From the NCBI GenBank assembly GCA_903881085.1, contig CAIRSA010000126.1, positions 1-64,000 on the forward strand: 64,000 nucleotides of DNA, written 5' to 3'. Below the pieces are notes generated by a model. That model saw only the letters and a program-made list of their open reading frames with translations, searched no databases and had not been told where the DNA came from. Of this stretch, positions 1 to 8,396 are shown in pieces (within the stretch, counting starts at the first letter, position 1; each line of letters begins with the position of its first letter). The DNA comes from an uncultured Acidobacteriia bacterium (GTDB taxonomy: Bacteria > Acidobacteriota > Terriglobia > Bryobacterales > Bryobacteraceae). A program made the position numbers and the translations under genes.

Positions 1-587
1 AATTGGCCGGAGATCGCGAAAAGTCTTGCCGAATCCAAACGAAAGCGAAAACGGTTCCTCCTTAAGTAAACGCTTATGGGGTCCACCACCCGCATCCGCG
101 CCTGCCGCAGCATCTGCTCCACCGCCCCCGGCCGCCCGATATACGCCCGCACCAACGCCAGATACTCCGCCACCCCCGGCCATGTTGCCTCTTCCAAATC
201 CAGCAACACACGCCGGAAAGCCTGTGCCAGCCGCTCCGGCACATCGATCACACGCAGCGCCCGAACGATATCCGCCTGCACCAGCGTAACCACCAACACC
301 GCCGCCGGCCCCCAAGTCCGCTCGCCCGCTGCGGTCAGCACATCCGGAGTAGGAAACCAAGGTACCGCTACCGCATCCCAATCCCGCTCTCCAAACCGGC
401 ACATCAGCACCACCACTGGGCCATCCGCAAACAACGCCAGCTCCGCATGCCCGCGCACCACGGCCTCAACCTCCGCCGCATTGCGCGCCTCGCGCTGCAA
501 AACCAGCCGGTGCTGATGTGGCAATGAAATGATGTACTCCGATTCGAACGAACTCGCCGCATCCCCAACCCAAATCCGATATGGCAT
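1..587 (-). CDS. Hypothetical protein, 3' end beyond window
   Basis: An open frame runs from an ATG at 587 to the window edge without a stop (at least 195 codons). The protein starts MPYRIWVGDAASSF and is rich in Val, Ala and Arg. I recognise no family and see no signal peptide or membrane segment. It starts only 10 bases after the stop of the upstream P-loop kinase gene, so the two are probably co-transcribed. The last ~25 codons (bases 1-75) are clearly less GC-rich and more basic than the rest, and a Shine-Dalgarno-like AAGGAGG lies on the minus strand near 60-66. The true end could therefore involve a frameshift or an insertion just past the window. Confidence 0.6.
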   Translation of the reverse strand, partial: MPYRIWVGDAASSFESEYIISLPHQHRLVLQREARNAAEVEAVVRGHAELALFADGPVVVLMCRFGERDWDAVAVPWFPTPDVLTAAGERTWGPAAVLVVTLVQADIVRALRVIDVPERLAQAFRRVLLDLEEATWPGVAEYLALVRAYIGRPGAVEQMLRQARMRVVDPISVYLRRNRFRFRLDSARLFAISGQ

Positions 588-597
588 GCCTTCTACT

Positions 598-1146
598 TTA
601 AACCGGGGACAGCCCGCGTGTTTCCTTAATCCTCCGCACCAAATCCTCCACCGCAACCGGCCCCGATGCATCCACCTCAACGCAAGGCTCAACCCCCAAC
701 CTGCCCAAGCGCGCTACCCTCTCGAAGCTCTCAACAACCTCCGCCTCTGACCGCTCTACGTCCAAATGCCCCGCATGTCGCCTGCGCGCCCGAAACCGAT
801 GCGCCGCCACCTCCACAGGACACACGCAATGCACATGCACCAACGCACCCAGCTGTGGACTAATCCAATCCGTCGAAGTCCCCGAATCCACTGCCATCCC
901 GGCCAAATGCCAGTGCGACACCAGCACCGCCCCCTGCGACGCCTCCGCCTCCGCCCGAAAAATCAAATCGCTCTCCCGGCTCAGCGCCCGCCGCCAGGCC
1001 ACGTCGCCAGTCCCGCGGCTCTCAAATAAGCTTTCCAAAATCGCGTCCTTATCCAGGAACCGCAGCCCCAGCGCCTCTGCAAGCTGCGCCCCCAGCGTGC
1101 TCTTGCCGCTTCCAGGCAGTCCCGAAACCACAACGAATCGCCGCAT
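598..1146 (-). CDS. AAA_33-type P-loop kinase
   Basis: A 182-residue protein with an N-terminal Walker A motif (GLPGSGKST, about residues 9-17) preceded by a hydrophobic strand. This is the layout of small P-loop kinases of the AAA_33/zeta-like group, which phosphorylate small molecules or nucleotides; the substrate cannot be read from sequence. The frame stays open upstream to 1368, but I start it at the ATG at 1146 because MRRFVVVSGLPGSGKS is the normal N-terminus of this family. The longer version would also run over the divergent gene at 1178. It is the first gene of a likely pair with the gene at 1-587. Confidence 0.75.
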   Translation of the reverse strand: MRRFVVVSGLPGSGKSTLGAQLAEALGLRFLDKDAILESLFESRGTGDVAWRRALSRESDLIFRAEAEASQGAVLVSHWHLAGMAVDSGTSTDWISPQLGALVHVHCVCPVEVAAHRFRARRRHAGHLDVERSEAEVVESFERVARLGRLGVEPCVEVDASGPVAVEDLVRRIKETRGLSPV

Positions 1147-1177
1147 CCTCAAACCTCTGCTAAACTCTACCCTAGCC

Positions 1178-1537
1178 ATGCCCCGCAGCGCCCACGTCAC
1201 TCTCGTAGTCAAAGGCTGGACCGGCTGGTCGGTCGAACAACCCAAAGCCAAATCCCAACAACTTGCCGTCCAACCCGGCCAAAAGCTCACCCCAGCCGCG
1301 GTTGGAATCGAAAGCAGCGAATACTCCATTACCGTCGACTTCGTAGGCTTCAACCACATCCTGGTCACTTACTCAGGCGTAGTAATGGATAATCCCAACG
1401 GCACAATCAACCTCGCCGCCCCACGCCAAGGCCGCTCGATCATCTACCTCCAACACTGCCTCCGCCTCTCCACTCCCACGATGGACGGCGGCAACTCGAT
1501 AGCCCTCACCCTCGACCGCATCGAACTGCCGGCCTGA
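1178..1537 (+). CDS. Hypothetical beta-rich protein
   Basis: A 119-residue protein starting MPRSAHVTLVVKGW. It alternates hydrophobic and polar residues as in a small beta-sandwich and has no signal peptide or membrane segment. No family recognised. The ATG at 1178 was chosen over an in-frame ATG at 1097, which would extend it into the divergent kinase gene. The two starts at 1146 and 1178 leave a 31-bp divergent spacer. It ends 9 bp before the convergent sulfatase gene. Confidence 0.6.
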   Translation: MPRSAHVTLVVKGWTGWSVEQPKAKSQQLAVQPGQKLTPAAVGIESSEYSITVDFVGFNHILVTYSGVVMDNPNGTINLAAPRQGRSIIYLQHCLRLSTPTMDGGNSIALTLDRIELPA

Positions 1538-1546
1538 TACATCCGC

Positions 1547-2935
1547 CTACTTCTCTTCCGGATCCCGCACCGGCGCCAGCACTGGATCCCCCGTTCCTGC
1601 CTGCCAGTCCGCCAGCAGCGCAAACATCTCAGCCAGCACCGCTGCATTCGCCGGGTCCGCATAAACATTGGTTAATTCATGCGGATCGCGCCTCAAATCA
1701 TACAACTCCCCATGCCGCGACTTCACATAGTGCACCAGCTTCCACTCCGCCGTCCGCACCATCTTGATCGCCGGATACTCCGCAAAAACCGCGGTCTTGT
1801 GCCTCGCCGCCGGGTTCTTCACAACACCCATCAGCGACTTCCCCTGCACCGCCGCCGTCGTCTTAACCCCCAATACCTCGAGTACCGTGGGCAGCAAATC
1901 CACCTCTTCCACCAGCCCCTTCACCACCGTCCCCGGCGCAATCTTCCCCGGAGCGCGCACAATAAACGGTACCTTCACAACGCCGTCATACATGTACGAG
2001 CCCTTGAACAACAGCCCGTGGTCGCCCAGCATCTCGCCATGATCGGCATTGAACACCACCATCGTCCGGTCCGCCACCCCCGCCGCCCGCAGCTCCTCCA
2101 GCACCGTGCCGATATACTTATCGTTCAGCGAGATCATGCCGTAGTAGTAGGCTTTCACCAGGTCCAGATCCGCCGCCGACATCGTACGCAGATCGAACCC
2201 CACGCTCTTCTCCAGAGCCGCCTGCTGCGCCGCCGGCTTCCCGGCCATCTCCCCCTCGCGCTTATGCGACGGCGGAAACTTTGCACCGATGTACATCTTG
2301 TCGTAAGGAGCAGGCGGATTGAACGGATGATGCGGCCGCCGGAAATTGATGTGCAAAAAGAAGGGCGTCTCGCGCGAAGCCCGAATAAACTCCCGGGCCT
2401 TCCCAGCAAAAAACGCGGTCTCGTCCAACTCTTCTGACCACGGTACCGGAGCAGCCTGAAACCGCCCCTCAGCCGCCGGGAACTTCAGCCCCCGCGCGGC
2501 CAGAAACTTGTCGTAATCCCGGTTGCTCGCCAGCACCCGCTGAAACCCGCCCGTATACGACCGCGGCGCAAACGGCATCTCGCCCACACAGGCTGTCCGA
2601 TACCCCTCGGCATTTAAAATCTTCGCCAGCGTCAGCTCCGAATCCGGCAGCATATAAGCATTCGAGGGCACGCGGTGCGTATGCGGATACCGCCCCGTAT
2701 GCATGCTCACCCGCGAAGGCACGCACTGCGGCGCATGCACAAAGTAATTCTCAAACCGCACGCCCTCCGCCGCCAGCCCATCCAGCACCGGAGTCTTCAC
2801 AACCGCATTCCCATAGCACCCCAGGCAATCGGCCCGATGCTGGTCGTTCGTGATGATCAACAAATTCCACTTCGGAGCCGCCGCCTGCGCTGCCATCACG
2901 CCCACTGCCGACCCCAAAAACCCTCGCCTCGTCAA
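1547..2935 (-). CDS. Tat-exported type I sulfatase
   Basis: A 462-residue S1-family sulfatase. Metal ligands are visible near the N-terminus (ITNDQHRADCLGCYG), followed by the formylglycine signature C-V-P-S-R (Cys71) in CVPSRVSMHTGRY. Further metal ligands lie in FNADHGEMLGDH. Cys71 would be converted to formylglycine by a sulfatase-maturating enzyme, and the protein would hydrolyse a sulfate ester in the periplasm. A TTG at 2935 overlaps the TGA of the upstream propeller gene (TTGA) and gives an N-terminus TRRGFLGSAVGV with a twin-arginine motif. The longer frame to 3019 would run through the upstream gene and has a Gly-rich, non-signal N-terminus. Coupled to the propeller gene at 2932. Confidence 0.85.
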   Translation of the reverse strand: MTRRGFLGSAVGVMAAQAAAPKWNLLIITNDQHRADCLGCYGNAVVKTPVLDGLAAEGVRFENYFVHAPQCVPSRVSMHTGRYPHTHRVPSNAYMLPDSELTLAKILNAEGYRTACVGEMPFAPRSYTGGFQRVLASNRDYDKFLAARGLKFPAAEGRFQAAPVPWSEELDETAFFAGKAREFIRASRETPFFLHINFRRPHHPFNPPAPYDKMYIGAKFPPSHKREGEMAGKPAAQQAALEKSVGFDLRTMSAADLDLVKAYYYGMISLNDKYIGTVLEELRAAGVADRTMVVFNADHGEMLGDHGLLFKGSYMYDGVVKVPFIVRAPGKIAPGTVVKGLVEEVDLLPTVLEVLGVKTTAAVQGKSLMGVVKNPAARHKTAVFAEYPAIKMVRTAEWKLVHYVKSRHGELYDLRRDPHELTNVYADPANAAVLAEMFALLADWQAGTGDPVLAPVRDPEEK

Positions 2936-4638
2936 CTGCGCCCTCCCACCCGGAACGCCACCATCTCCTCCCCATTCCGCACCAGCAACACCTCCCCCGC
3001 CACCGCCATATGATTCCACGTCTTCCCCTCCAAAGCCCGCACCCGCCCCAACTCTTTGAACTCCTCAGGCGAAGCCGAAACCAGCGCCAGCTCCCCCTCT
3101 TCGCTCAGCACCAGCAGTAACCCCTGATCCGCCAACAGCACCATCTGCCCATGCCCATACCGCCCGCCCTTCCACTTCCGCTTCCCCTCCTGCAATTCAA
3201 TGCACGCCAGAATCCCCCCGTCGAAGCCGTACGCATGCCCGTTTTGCACCACAATGTCATTGAAGTATGGCTTCAACCCATTCGAAGTCCAAACCGCATC
3301 CGCCTTCCATCCCTGCTCCCCATGCACCACGGCCAGCCGCCGCGTACCCATTCCACCTGCCATGTCGTTCGTATAAACCAGCACTCCGCCATCGGCCGTC
3401 AACGCCGGCTGCAGCATCGGCATTCCCGCCCACTCATGCTTCCAAAGCACCGCGCCATTCGACGGCATCACACCTGCTGCGCCAGCAATGTTCAACATCA
3501 CCAACTGCTCCACGCCCCCAATGGTCATCAGGTGCGGCGAACTATAACTCCCCCCACTCACCGCATCCTTCCAGCGCAAATCCCCCGTCGCCAGATCGTA
3601 CGCCGCCATCCGCCCTGAAGCCGCCACAATCACCAGATCATCCACCACCAGCGGCGACGCGGAAAACCCCCACCCAGGCAACGTCGCGCCGGTGTCCTTC
3701 GCCGCATCATGCGTCCACGCAACCCGCCCGCTCGCCGCATCCAGTGCATTCACCACACCCGTCGCGCCCAACGTATAAACCCACCCGCCATGCAATGCCG
3801 GAGTCCCGCGCGGCCCCGCGCCGGCATTCGACTCATAGAACCGCGCCGCATCCTTGTGCGTCCAAACCGGCTTCCCCGTCGCCAGGTCATAGCACGAAAC
3901 CACCTCGAACTCTCCCCGCTGCTCCTGCGTATAGATCAGCCCATCGCCCACCGCAAACGAAGACCACCCCGGACCCACCGACCGCCGCCACATCTCCTTC
4001 GGCGGCGAAGCCGTCCAATCCGTGCTGATCCGCACCCCCGTTACCCTGTCATCGCGATTCAGCCCGCGAAACCCCGGCCACGACCCAGCCATCCGCACCG
4101 GCGTCGGAGCCTCAATCACTTTAGGCTTCTCTGCCACCACCGGCTCCACCTTCTCCATCACCAACAGTTTCTGCTCTGGATTCTTCGTCCACCGTAACGC
4201 CCACTGCGCCTTCCCCTCGCCCATCACCCCATCTGTCCGCATCACGCCCCACGCCGCGCTCCCCAACAGAAGAGCCGCAACTAGCGCCACTCGCCCCTGC
4301 CTCAACGCCGCCCACACCACCAGCGCCAGGCAAAACGTAGGCACCACCATAAACCAGAACATCATTCCCATCATGCCACCCTGAATCGAAGCGTCCATAA
4401 AAGGCCGCGCCGCAATAGCCACCATCGGCATCAACACCAGCGCGCCCAACCGTTCCATCATCGGCACGCGGCTGAAAAACCCCCACCAAACCAGCACCGC
4501 CAGTCCGCCGCCCAAAATCCCGCCGATCATACCCATCGCCGTCATATCCGGCGCCAACTGCGGCAGCGCCAGCCAAAAGAACCACTGCAGCACCACCGCA
4601 ACAACTCCCGGCCACACCCGAACAAGTGACATTTGCAT
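2932..4638 (-). CDS. Membrane-anchored PQQ-like beta-propeller protein
   Basis: About 568 residues. The first ~135 contain around five hydrophobic segments (for example PGVVAVVLQWFFWLALP). The remainder is a propeller with repeated PQQ-like blades (CYDLATGKPVWTHKD, ALDAASGRVAWTHD, AYDLATGDLRWKD). Such domains often act as scaffolds rather than enzymes; a true PQQ dehydrogenase would show further catalytic residues that I do not see. The start is uncertain: ATGs at 4632, 4638 and 4677 are all in frame. I chose 4638, which has a GGAGGGAG about 14 bases upstream. It is followed by the sulfatase with a TTGA overlap, so the two are probably one transcription unit. Confidence 0.75.
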   Translation of the reverse strand: MQMSLVRVWPGVVAVVLQWFFWLALPQLAPDMTAMGMIGGILGGGLAVLVWWGFFSRVPMMERLGALVLMPMVAIAARPFMDASIQGGMMGMMFWFMVVPTFCLALVVWAALRQGRVALVAALLLGSAAWGVMRTDGVMGEGKAQWALRWTKNPEQKLLVMEKVEPVVAEKPKVIEAPTPVRMAGSWPGFRGLNRDDRVTGVRISTDWTASPPKEMWRRSVGPGWSSFAVGDGLIYTQEQRGEFEVVSCYDLATGKPVWTHKDAARFYESNAGAGPRGTPALHGGWVYTLGATGVVNALDAASGRVAWTHDAAKDTGATLPGWGFSASPLVVDDLVIVAASGRMAAYDLATGDLRWKDAVSGGSYSSPHLMTIGGVEQLVMLNIAGAAGVMPSNGAVLWKHEWAGMPMLQPALTADGGVLVYTNDMAGGMGTRRLAVVHGEQGWKADAVWTSNGLKPYFNDIVVQNGHAYGFDGGILACIELQEGKRKWKGGRYGHGQMVLLADQGLLLVLSEEGELALVSASPEEFKELGRVRALEGKTWNHMAVAGEVLLVRNGEEMVAFRVGGRS

Positions 4639-4702
4639 ATATGGAGAATACGCTCCCTCCAGCAGTTTGTTCCTCATTCCAAATTTGTACAATAGAAAAA
4701 CC

Positions 4703-5167
4703 GTGGCATCAATACAAAAGATCACTACCTTCCTCTGGTTCAACGACAACGCCGAAGAGGCCATCAACCACTACTGCGCCACTTTCAAGAACTCCAAAAT
4801 CATCAATTTTAACCGCCATGGAGGCAAAGTCTTCCTCGGCATCTTCGAGATCGAAGGCCAGCGCTTCATGGCCCTCAACGGCGGCCCCAAATACAAATTC
4901 ACCGAAGCCATCTCGTTGTATGTGGATTGTGAAACGCAGGAAGAAGTGGATGACCTGTGGACCAAACTCACCGCGGATGGCGGCGAGGAGAGCCGCTGCG
5001 GATGGCTCAAAGACAAGTTCGGTCTCAGCTGGCAAATCATCCCCAAAGCCCTGGGCCAACTAATGAGCAGCCCCGACCCGAAAAAAGCGCAGGCAGTAAT
5101 GCAAGCCATGCTCCAAATGAGCAAAATCGATATCGCGACCTTACAAAGGGCCCACGACAATGACTAA
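4703..5167 (+). CDS. PhnB-like VOC family protein
   Basis: A 154-residue protein of the glyoxalase/VOC superfamily, PhnB-like ('3-demethylubiquinone methyltransferase' Pfam domain). Markers are ITTFLWFNDNAEEAINHYC at the N-terminus and the closing block CGWLKDKFGLSWQIIPKAL. The exact activity of these proteins is unknown. I use the GTG at 4703 because the encoded VASIQKITTFLWF is the family N-terminus; an ATG at 4667 is also in frame. A TACAAT at 4688-4693 just upstream could be a -10 box for a nearly leaderless transcript. The stop overlaps the next gene by 8 bp. Confidence 0.8.
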   Translation: MASIQKITTFLWFNDNAEEAINHYCATFKNSKIINFNRHGGKVFLGIFEIEGQRFMALNGGPKYKFTEAISLYVDCETQEEVDDLWTKLTADGGEESRCGWLKDKFGLSWQIIPKALGQLMSSPDPKKAQAVMQAMLQMSKIDIATLQRAHDND

Positions 5168-5573
5168 AAAGGGTAAGACAGGCGATACGCCTGTCAGCTC
5201 GCTTGCGAGCGCAGAGGTCTCCGCCGTAGAAGCCTACCTCGCCAAGGTCCCCGAGCCCGCCCGCTCGACCCTCGAAAAGGTCCGCGCCACCATCCGCGCC
5301 GCCGCCCCCAAAGACGCCACCGAAAAAATCAGCTACGGCATGCCAGCCTTCGCTTACAAAGGCGCCCTCGTAGGCTACGCCGCCTTCAAAAAACACTGCT
5401 GCTTCTTCCCCATGGGCAGCGCCGTCCTGGACCAATTCCCCGACGAGGTAGCCCCCTACCGCACCGCCAAAGGAACCCTCCAGTTCCCCCAGGACAAACC
5501 CCTCCCCGCCGCGCTGGTCAAGAAACTGGTGAAAGCGCGCGTAGCCCAAAACGAAGCCCGCCACTCGAAATAA
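5160..5573 (+). CDS. DUF1801 family protein
   Basis: A 137-residue protein whose core (ISYGMPAFAYKGALVGYAAF, then HCCFFPMGS, then GTLQFPQDKPLP) matches DUF1801/YdhG-like proteins, sometimes called iron-chaperone-like; the function is not established. It overlaps the upstream VOC gene by 8 bp. The first ~20 codons are unusual: they are made of two tandem perfect hairpins (5177-5195 and 5197-5210) read in frame as residues 6-17, so this N-terminus appears to have been donated by a repeat. Confidence 0.8.
   Translation: MTKKGKTGDTPVSSLASAEVSAVEAYLAKVPEPARSTLEKVRATIRAAAPKDATEKISYGMPAFAYKGALVGYAAFKKHCCFFPMGSAVLDQFPDEVAPYRTAKGTLQFPQDKPLPAALVKKLVKARVAQNEARHSK
5177..5210. repeat. Tandem perfect hairpins inside a coding start
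   Basis: GACAGGCG-ATA-CGCCTGTC (5177-5195) is followed by GCTCGC-TT-GCGAGC (5197-5210). Both are perfect inverted repeats and are separated by one base. They lie inside the first codons of the DUF1801 gene and resemble the other short G+C-rich palindromes of this window in size and layout. Confidence 0.8.
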
Positions 5574-5582
5574 AACAGACCC

Positions 5583-6023
5583 ATGCTCAACAACCGCTCC
5601 GTCCCTGCTAACATCCTCCTCCCCCACCTCACCTACCAGGACGTAGCCCAAGCCATCCAGTGGCTTTCCCACACGTTCGGGTTCGTCGAACACTACCGCT
5701 ACGGCCCGCCCGATGCACCCCAAGGCGCACAACTCCGCCTCGGCGACGCCTGGATCATGGTTAACACCACCCACCCCGGCCGTACCAGCCCAGCAATCGC
5801 CGGCGCCAACACCCAGACCCTCACTGTATTTGTGGAAAACGTAGACGAACACTACCAGCGCGCCAAGGCCGCCGGTGCAAAAATCGTCGAGGAGCTGAAC
5901 GAAACTCCCTACGGCGAATACCAATACGGCGTAGAAGACCTGGACGGCCATCGCTGGCTATTCGCCTGCCACGTATGCGACGTCAGCCCAGAAAAATGGG
6001 GGGCTCAGTTAGCCCAAGCCTGA
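5583..6023 (+). CDS. Glyoxalase/bleomycin-resistance (VOC) family protein
   Basis: A 146-residue single-domain VOC protein. ANILLPHLTYQDVAQAIQWL and FGFVEHYRYG form the first beta-alpha-beta module, and YGEYQYGVEDLDGHRWLFA is the typical C-terminal metal-binding block. The enzyme class spans glyoxalases, dioxygenases and antibiotic-binding proteins, so the substrate is unknown. It lies 9 bp after the DUF1801 gene, so 4703-6023 looks like a three-gene operon. Its last 41 bp overlap the convergent gene at 5983-6555. Confidence 0.85.
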   Translation: MLNNRSVPANILLPHLTYQDVAQAIQWLSHTFGFVEHYRYGPPDAPQGAQLRLGDAWIMVNTTHPGRTSPAIAGANTQTLTVFVENVDEHYQRAKAAGAKIVEELNETPYGEYQYGVEDLDGHRWLFACHVCDVSPEKWGAQLAQA

Positions 6024-6555
6024 CAAGCTCCGCCTCGTTGCCGCGAAAGCAGTTCGTGATCTCATCGAGCACCCGTTGCGTAGATTCAAGATCTGGCGAA
6101 GGCGGCACCAAAGTCACTCTCTTCCCTTCATAATCAAACACAATCGAGTAGATGCGCACCCGCAGCCCATTCAGCTTCGCTACCAGCCATGACCGGTCCT
6201 TGGTTCCCGTCAGGAAATCAGCCGACGAGCGGATCTTCCTATCCGCTACCACCACAACATCGGGACTGCCGAAAAAGGAAAGATACAAGGATCGTGCCAC
6301 TGCTGCGCCGCCGAACGACCATACGGTAAGCCACAACCAGAAAAAGGGCACATGCCGTGCATTTACCGCTCCATGGACCGGCTCGGCGAACCAAAGCGCA
6401 TGCCCCACCTTATACTCCCCCAAAACCCACCCCATCAGCCAACAACTCAGAAACAGCCTTATGAACAAAGCGTCAGAGCCACGCGAATGATGCCGTACAA
6501 TCCTCGCTCCGCCCCCGCCCTTAGATACATCAACCTCACGATGCCCCCAACTCAC
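5983..6555 (-). CDS. Small membrane protein of the caspase cluster
   Basis: A 190-residue protein with two predicted membrane segments (LFLSCWLMGWVLGEY and FFWLWLTVWSFGGAAV) followed by a ~100-residue soluble domain (VVVVADRKIRSSADFL ... RVRIYSIVFDYEGKRVTL). The soluble domain resembles PH-like membrane-associated domains only in general strand pattern; I do not recognise a family. The GTG start at 6555 overlaps the TGA of the caspase gene (GTGA), suggesting translational coupling. Its 3' end overlaps the convergent VOC gene by 41 bp. It could anchor or regulate the peptidase, but that is speculation from position. Confidence 0.65.
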   Translation of the reverse strand: MSWGHREVDVSKGGGGARIVRHHSRGSDALFIRLFLSCWLMGWVLGEYKVGHALWFAEPVHGAVNARHVPFFWLWLTVWSFGGAAVARSLYLSFFGSPDVVVVADRKIRSSADFLTGTKDRSWLVAKLNGLRVRIYSIVFDYEGKRVTLVPPSPDLESTQRVLDEITNCFRGNEAELVRLGLTEPPIFLG

Positions 6556-8351
6556 TTCTTTATCACATCCCCCACGCTAACCCGGACCCGCGCCAGCCCC
6601 GTAGCCCAAGCCCCATCCGGCACCGGCGATGCCCCCCGGGTCGCCGCCGCCAGCGGATCCACAATCGCCCCCCGCACCAGCCCCGATAAATCCACATGCG
6701 TGGTCGTGGCAAACGCCTTGAACACCTCCAACCCCGCAGTCTTCCTCGCCGGCAAAGTCAGCCCGACCTTAAAAACCGCCGGCGCCTCCATCCCCGCCGG
6801 CACCGTATCCCGGTCGCCGTTCCGCTGCACCACCGCCACGCTCCCATCGTCCGACAGATCAAGCAGCGAGATAAACATCGGCCCCTTAAAGTCATGCGTC
6901 ACCGTAATCGTCAGACCCAACGTCTTCCCATCCGTAGTCGGCCGCACACTTCCATCGGCATTCGACATCGCCGGATTCAGCGCAATTGCTACGGTCACCT
7001 TCCCATCCAACCCGCTATCGGTCAGCTTCAGCAAAGCAAACCACTGCGCCCAATTCTCCACATCGTTCCCTATCCCGTCCACCACGTCCGCCACATGCGC
7101 CGGCACCCCCGGCGATAACTCACTCCGGTCCGCCGTCTCCAGCAGAATCTTCCCATCCGCCTGCCTGATCGCCAGATCGCAGTTCGCCCGCGCCGACACC
7201 ACCTGCACCTTCGGATTCGCCGTCACCCTCGTCTGGATCCCCGCCATCGCCGGCCCAGCGCCCTCCAGATCGAAGAACACCCGCAGCGAAGGAGCCGCCG
7301 GCTTCGAAACCCGCAGTATCGACCGGCACCCGTTCACAATCCCTCCGCCGCTCACAACGGTCGCCTGCGCACTCGTAGGCGTCAGATCGGTGACCTCAAT
7401 CCTCCCCAGCGGCGCGCCCGTGAACACCAGCGTATTCGGCGCGTACGTATCCAACTGCGCCCCCACAGTCAGCCCGTGAATCAGCCCTGCGCTCACCACC
7501 GCAATCTTTTCTTCATCGGAAAAACCAGTCAGAAAGTACGGATCCGCCACAGCCCCCGCGCCGCCAAACAGCAGGTGGTTCGCCACATCGGATTTCAGCT
7601 CAGGCGTCTGCGGAGGGAACCGCGTCTGCACTTCCCCCGTCACCGCATCGATCACATCCCGCCACGTAACCCCATTCGTATTCTGCCGCAGATACTTATT
7701 CAGAAAGAACGACATCGCCCCATGAGGCATCCCATCGTCAAGCGTATCCTCAGACGAAAATTGATTCGCCTGGCACCCGCTGATGAACGCAATCCCCGTG
7801 TTCACCGTCAGCCCCACCGCCTCCGGCCTCGCCCGATGCGGCTGCTTCCGCTTATCGGCCTCGATCGACCGCGTCACCCGTCCGCGCACCAGATTCCCCG
7901 AAAAACAGCTATCGCAAATCACCGTGATGTTGCTCGTCTTTGCCCGCACCTCATCCAGCAACTCGTTCAGGTCATCCATCGTGATGTCGAAAACCTTGTT
8001 CGCGGGATCCCGCGAATCATGTGGCACAATCGAAGTGCGAATCACAGTCGAGGGCGGCGGGTCAGGAATCTGCGATCCATGCCCCGAATAATAAAACACC
8101 ACCACATCGCCCGCCTTCGCCTGCCCTGCCAGATGCGTCTTAAACCCATCGACAATCGCCGCCCGTGTCGCCTGCTCATCGGTCAGCATCAACACATCCG
8201 CCGCCGCGAACCCGAACTTCGAAGTAATCAGGTCGCGGAACAGCGTCACGTCATTCACGCACCCATGCAGTGGATCAATTGCCGGCACTGCCTCCGCCGT
8301 ATATTGATTAATACCGGCCAGCAAAGCCAGCCGCCGCACACTCTTTTCCAT
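6552..8351 (-). CDS. Caspase-like (peptidase C14/metacaspase) protein
   Basis: About 599 residues. The N-terminal caspase-like domain starts RRLALLAGINQY and carries the catalytic dyad: His91 in FYYSGHGSQ and Cys149 in ICDSCFSGN. The C-terminal ~350 residues are a beta-rich region of unknown role, without an obvious membrane segment. Metacaspase-type enzymes cleave after basic residues; prokaryotic ones are mostly uncharacterised and are frequent in signalling or conflict gene sets. The ATG at 8351 was chosen; another at 8369 adds six residues encoded by a dispersed repeat (8354-8390). It lies downstream of the WD40-caspase gene and is coupled to the membrane-protein gene by GTGA. Confidence 0.85.
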   Translation of the reverse strand: MEKSVRRLALLAGINQYTAEAVPAIDPLHGCVNDVTLFRDLITSKFGFAAADVLMLTDEQATRAAIVDGFKTHLAGQAKAGDVVVFYYSGHGSQIPDPPPSTVIRTSIVPHDSRDPANKVFDITMDDLNELLDEVRAKTSNITVICDSCFSGNLVRGRVTRSIEADKRKQPHRARPEAVGLTVNTGIAFISGCQANQFSSEDTLDDGMPHGAMSFFLNKYLRQNTNGVTWRDVIDAVTGEVQTRFPPQTPELKSDVANHLLFGGAGAVADPYFLTGFSDEEKIAVVSAGLIHGLTVGAQLDTYAPNTLVFTGAPLGRIEVTDLTPTSAQATVVSGGGIVNGCRSILRVSKPAAPSLRVFFDLEGAGPAMAGIQTRVTANPKVQVVSARANCDLAIRQADGKILLETADRSELSPGVPAHVADVVDGIGNDVENWAQWFALLKLTDSGLDGKVTVAIALNPAMSNADGSVRPTTDGKTLGLTITVTHDFKGPMFISLLDLSDDGSVAVVQRNGDRDTVPAGMEAPAVFKVGLTLPARKTAGLEVFKAFATTTHVDLSGLVRGAIVDPLAAATRGASPVPDGAWATGLARVRVSVGDVIKK

Positions 8352-8353
8352 GT

Positions 8354-8390
8354 TTTTATCCGTGTCCATCCGTGTGTATCCGTGGTTAAT
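8354..8390. repeat. Dispersed 'ATCCGTG' repeat, copy A
   Basis: Contains TTATCCGTGTCCATCCGTGT followed by GTATCCGTGG. It shares this core with 15190-15258 and 20694-20758, all in the same orientation. This copy sits exactly in the junction between the two caspase genes and covers the alternative start codon at 8369. Confidence 0.8.
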
Positions 8391-8396
8391 TAATGT

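Noticed and set aside
1147..1368. 74-residue N-terminal extension of the P-loop kinase
   Set aside because: It would overlap the divergent gene at 1178 and push Walker A away from the N-terminus.
6352..7479. 375-codon plus-strand frame opposite the caspase gene
   Set aside because: Shadow of the caspase gene; Ser/Pro/Thr-rich and without motifs.
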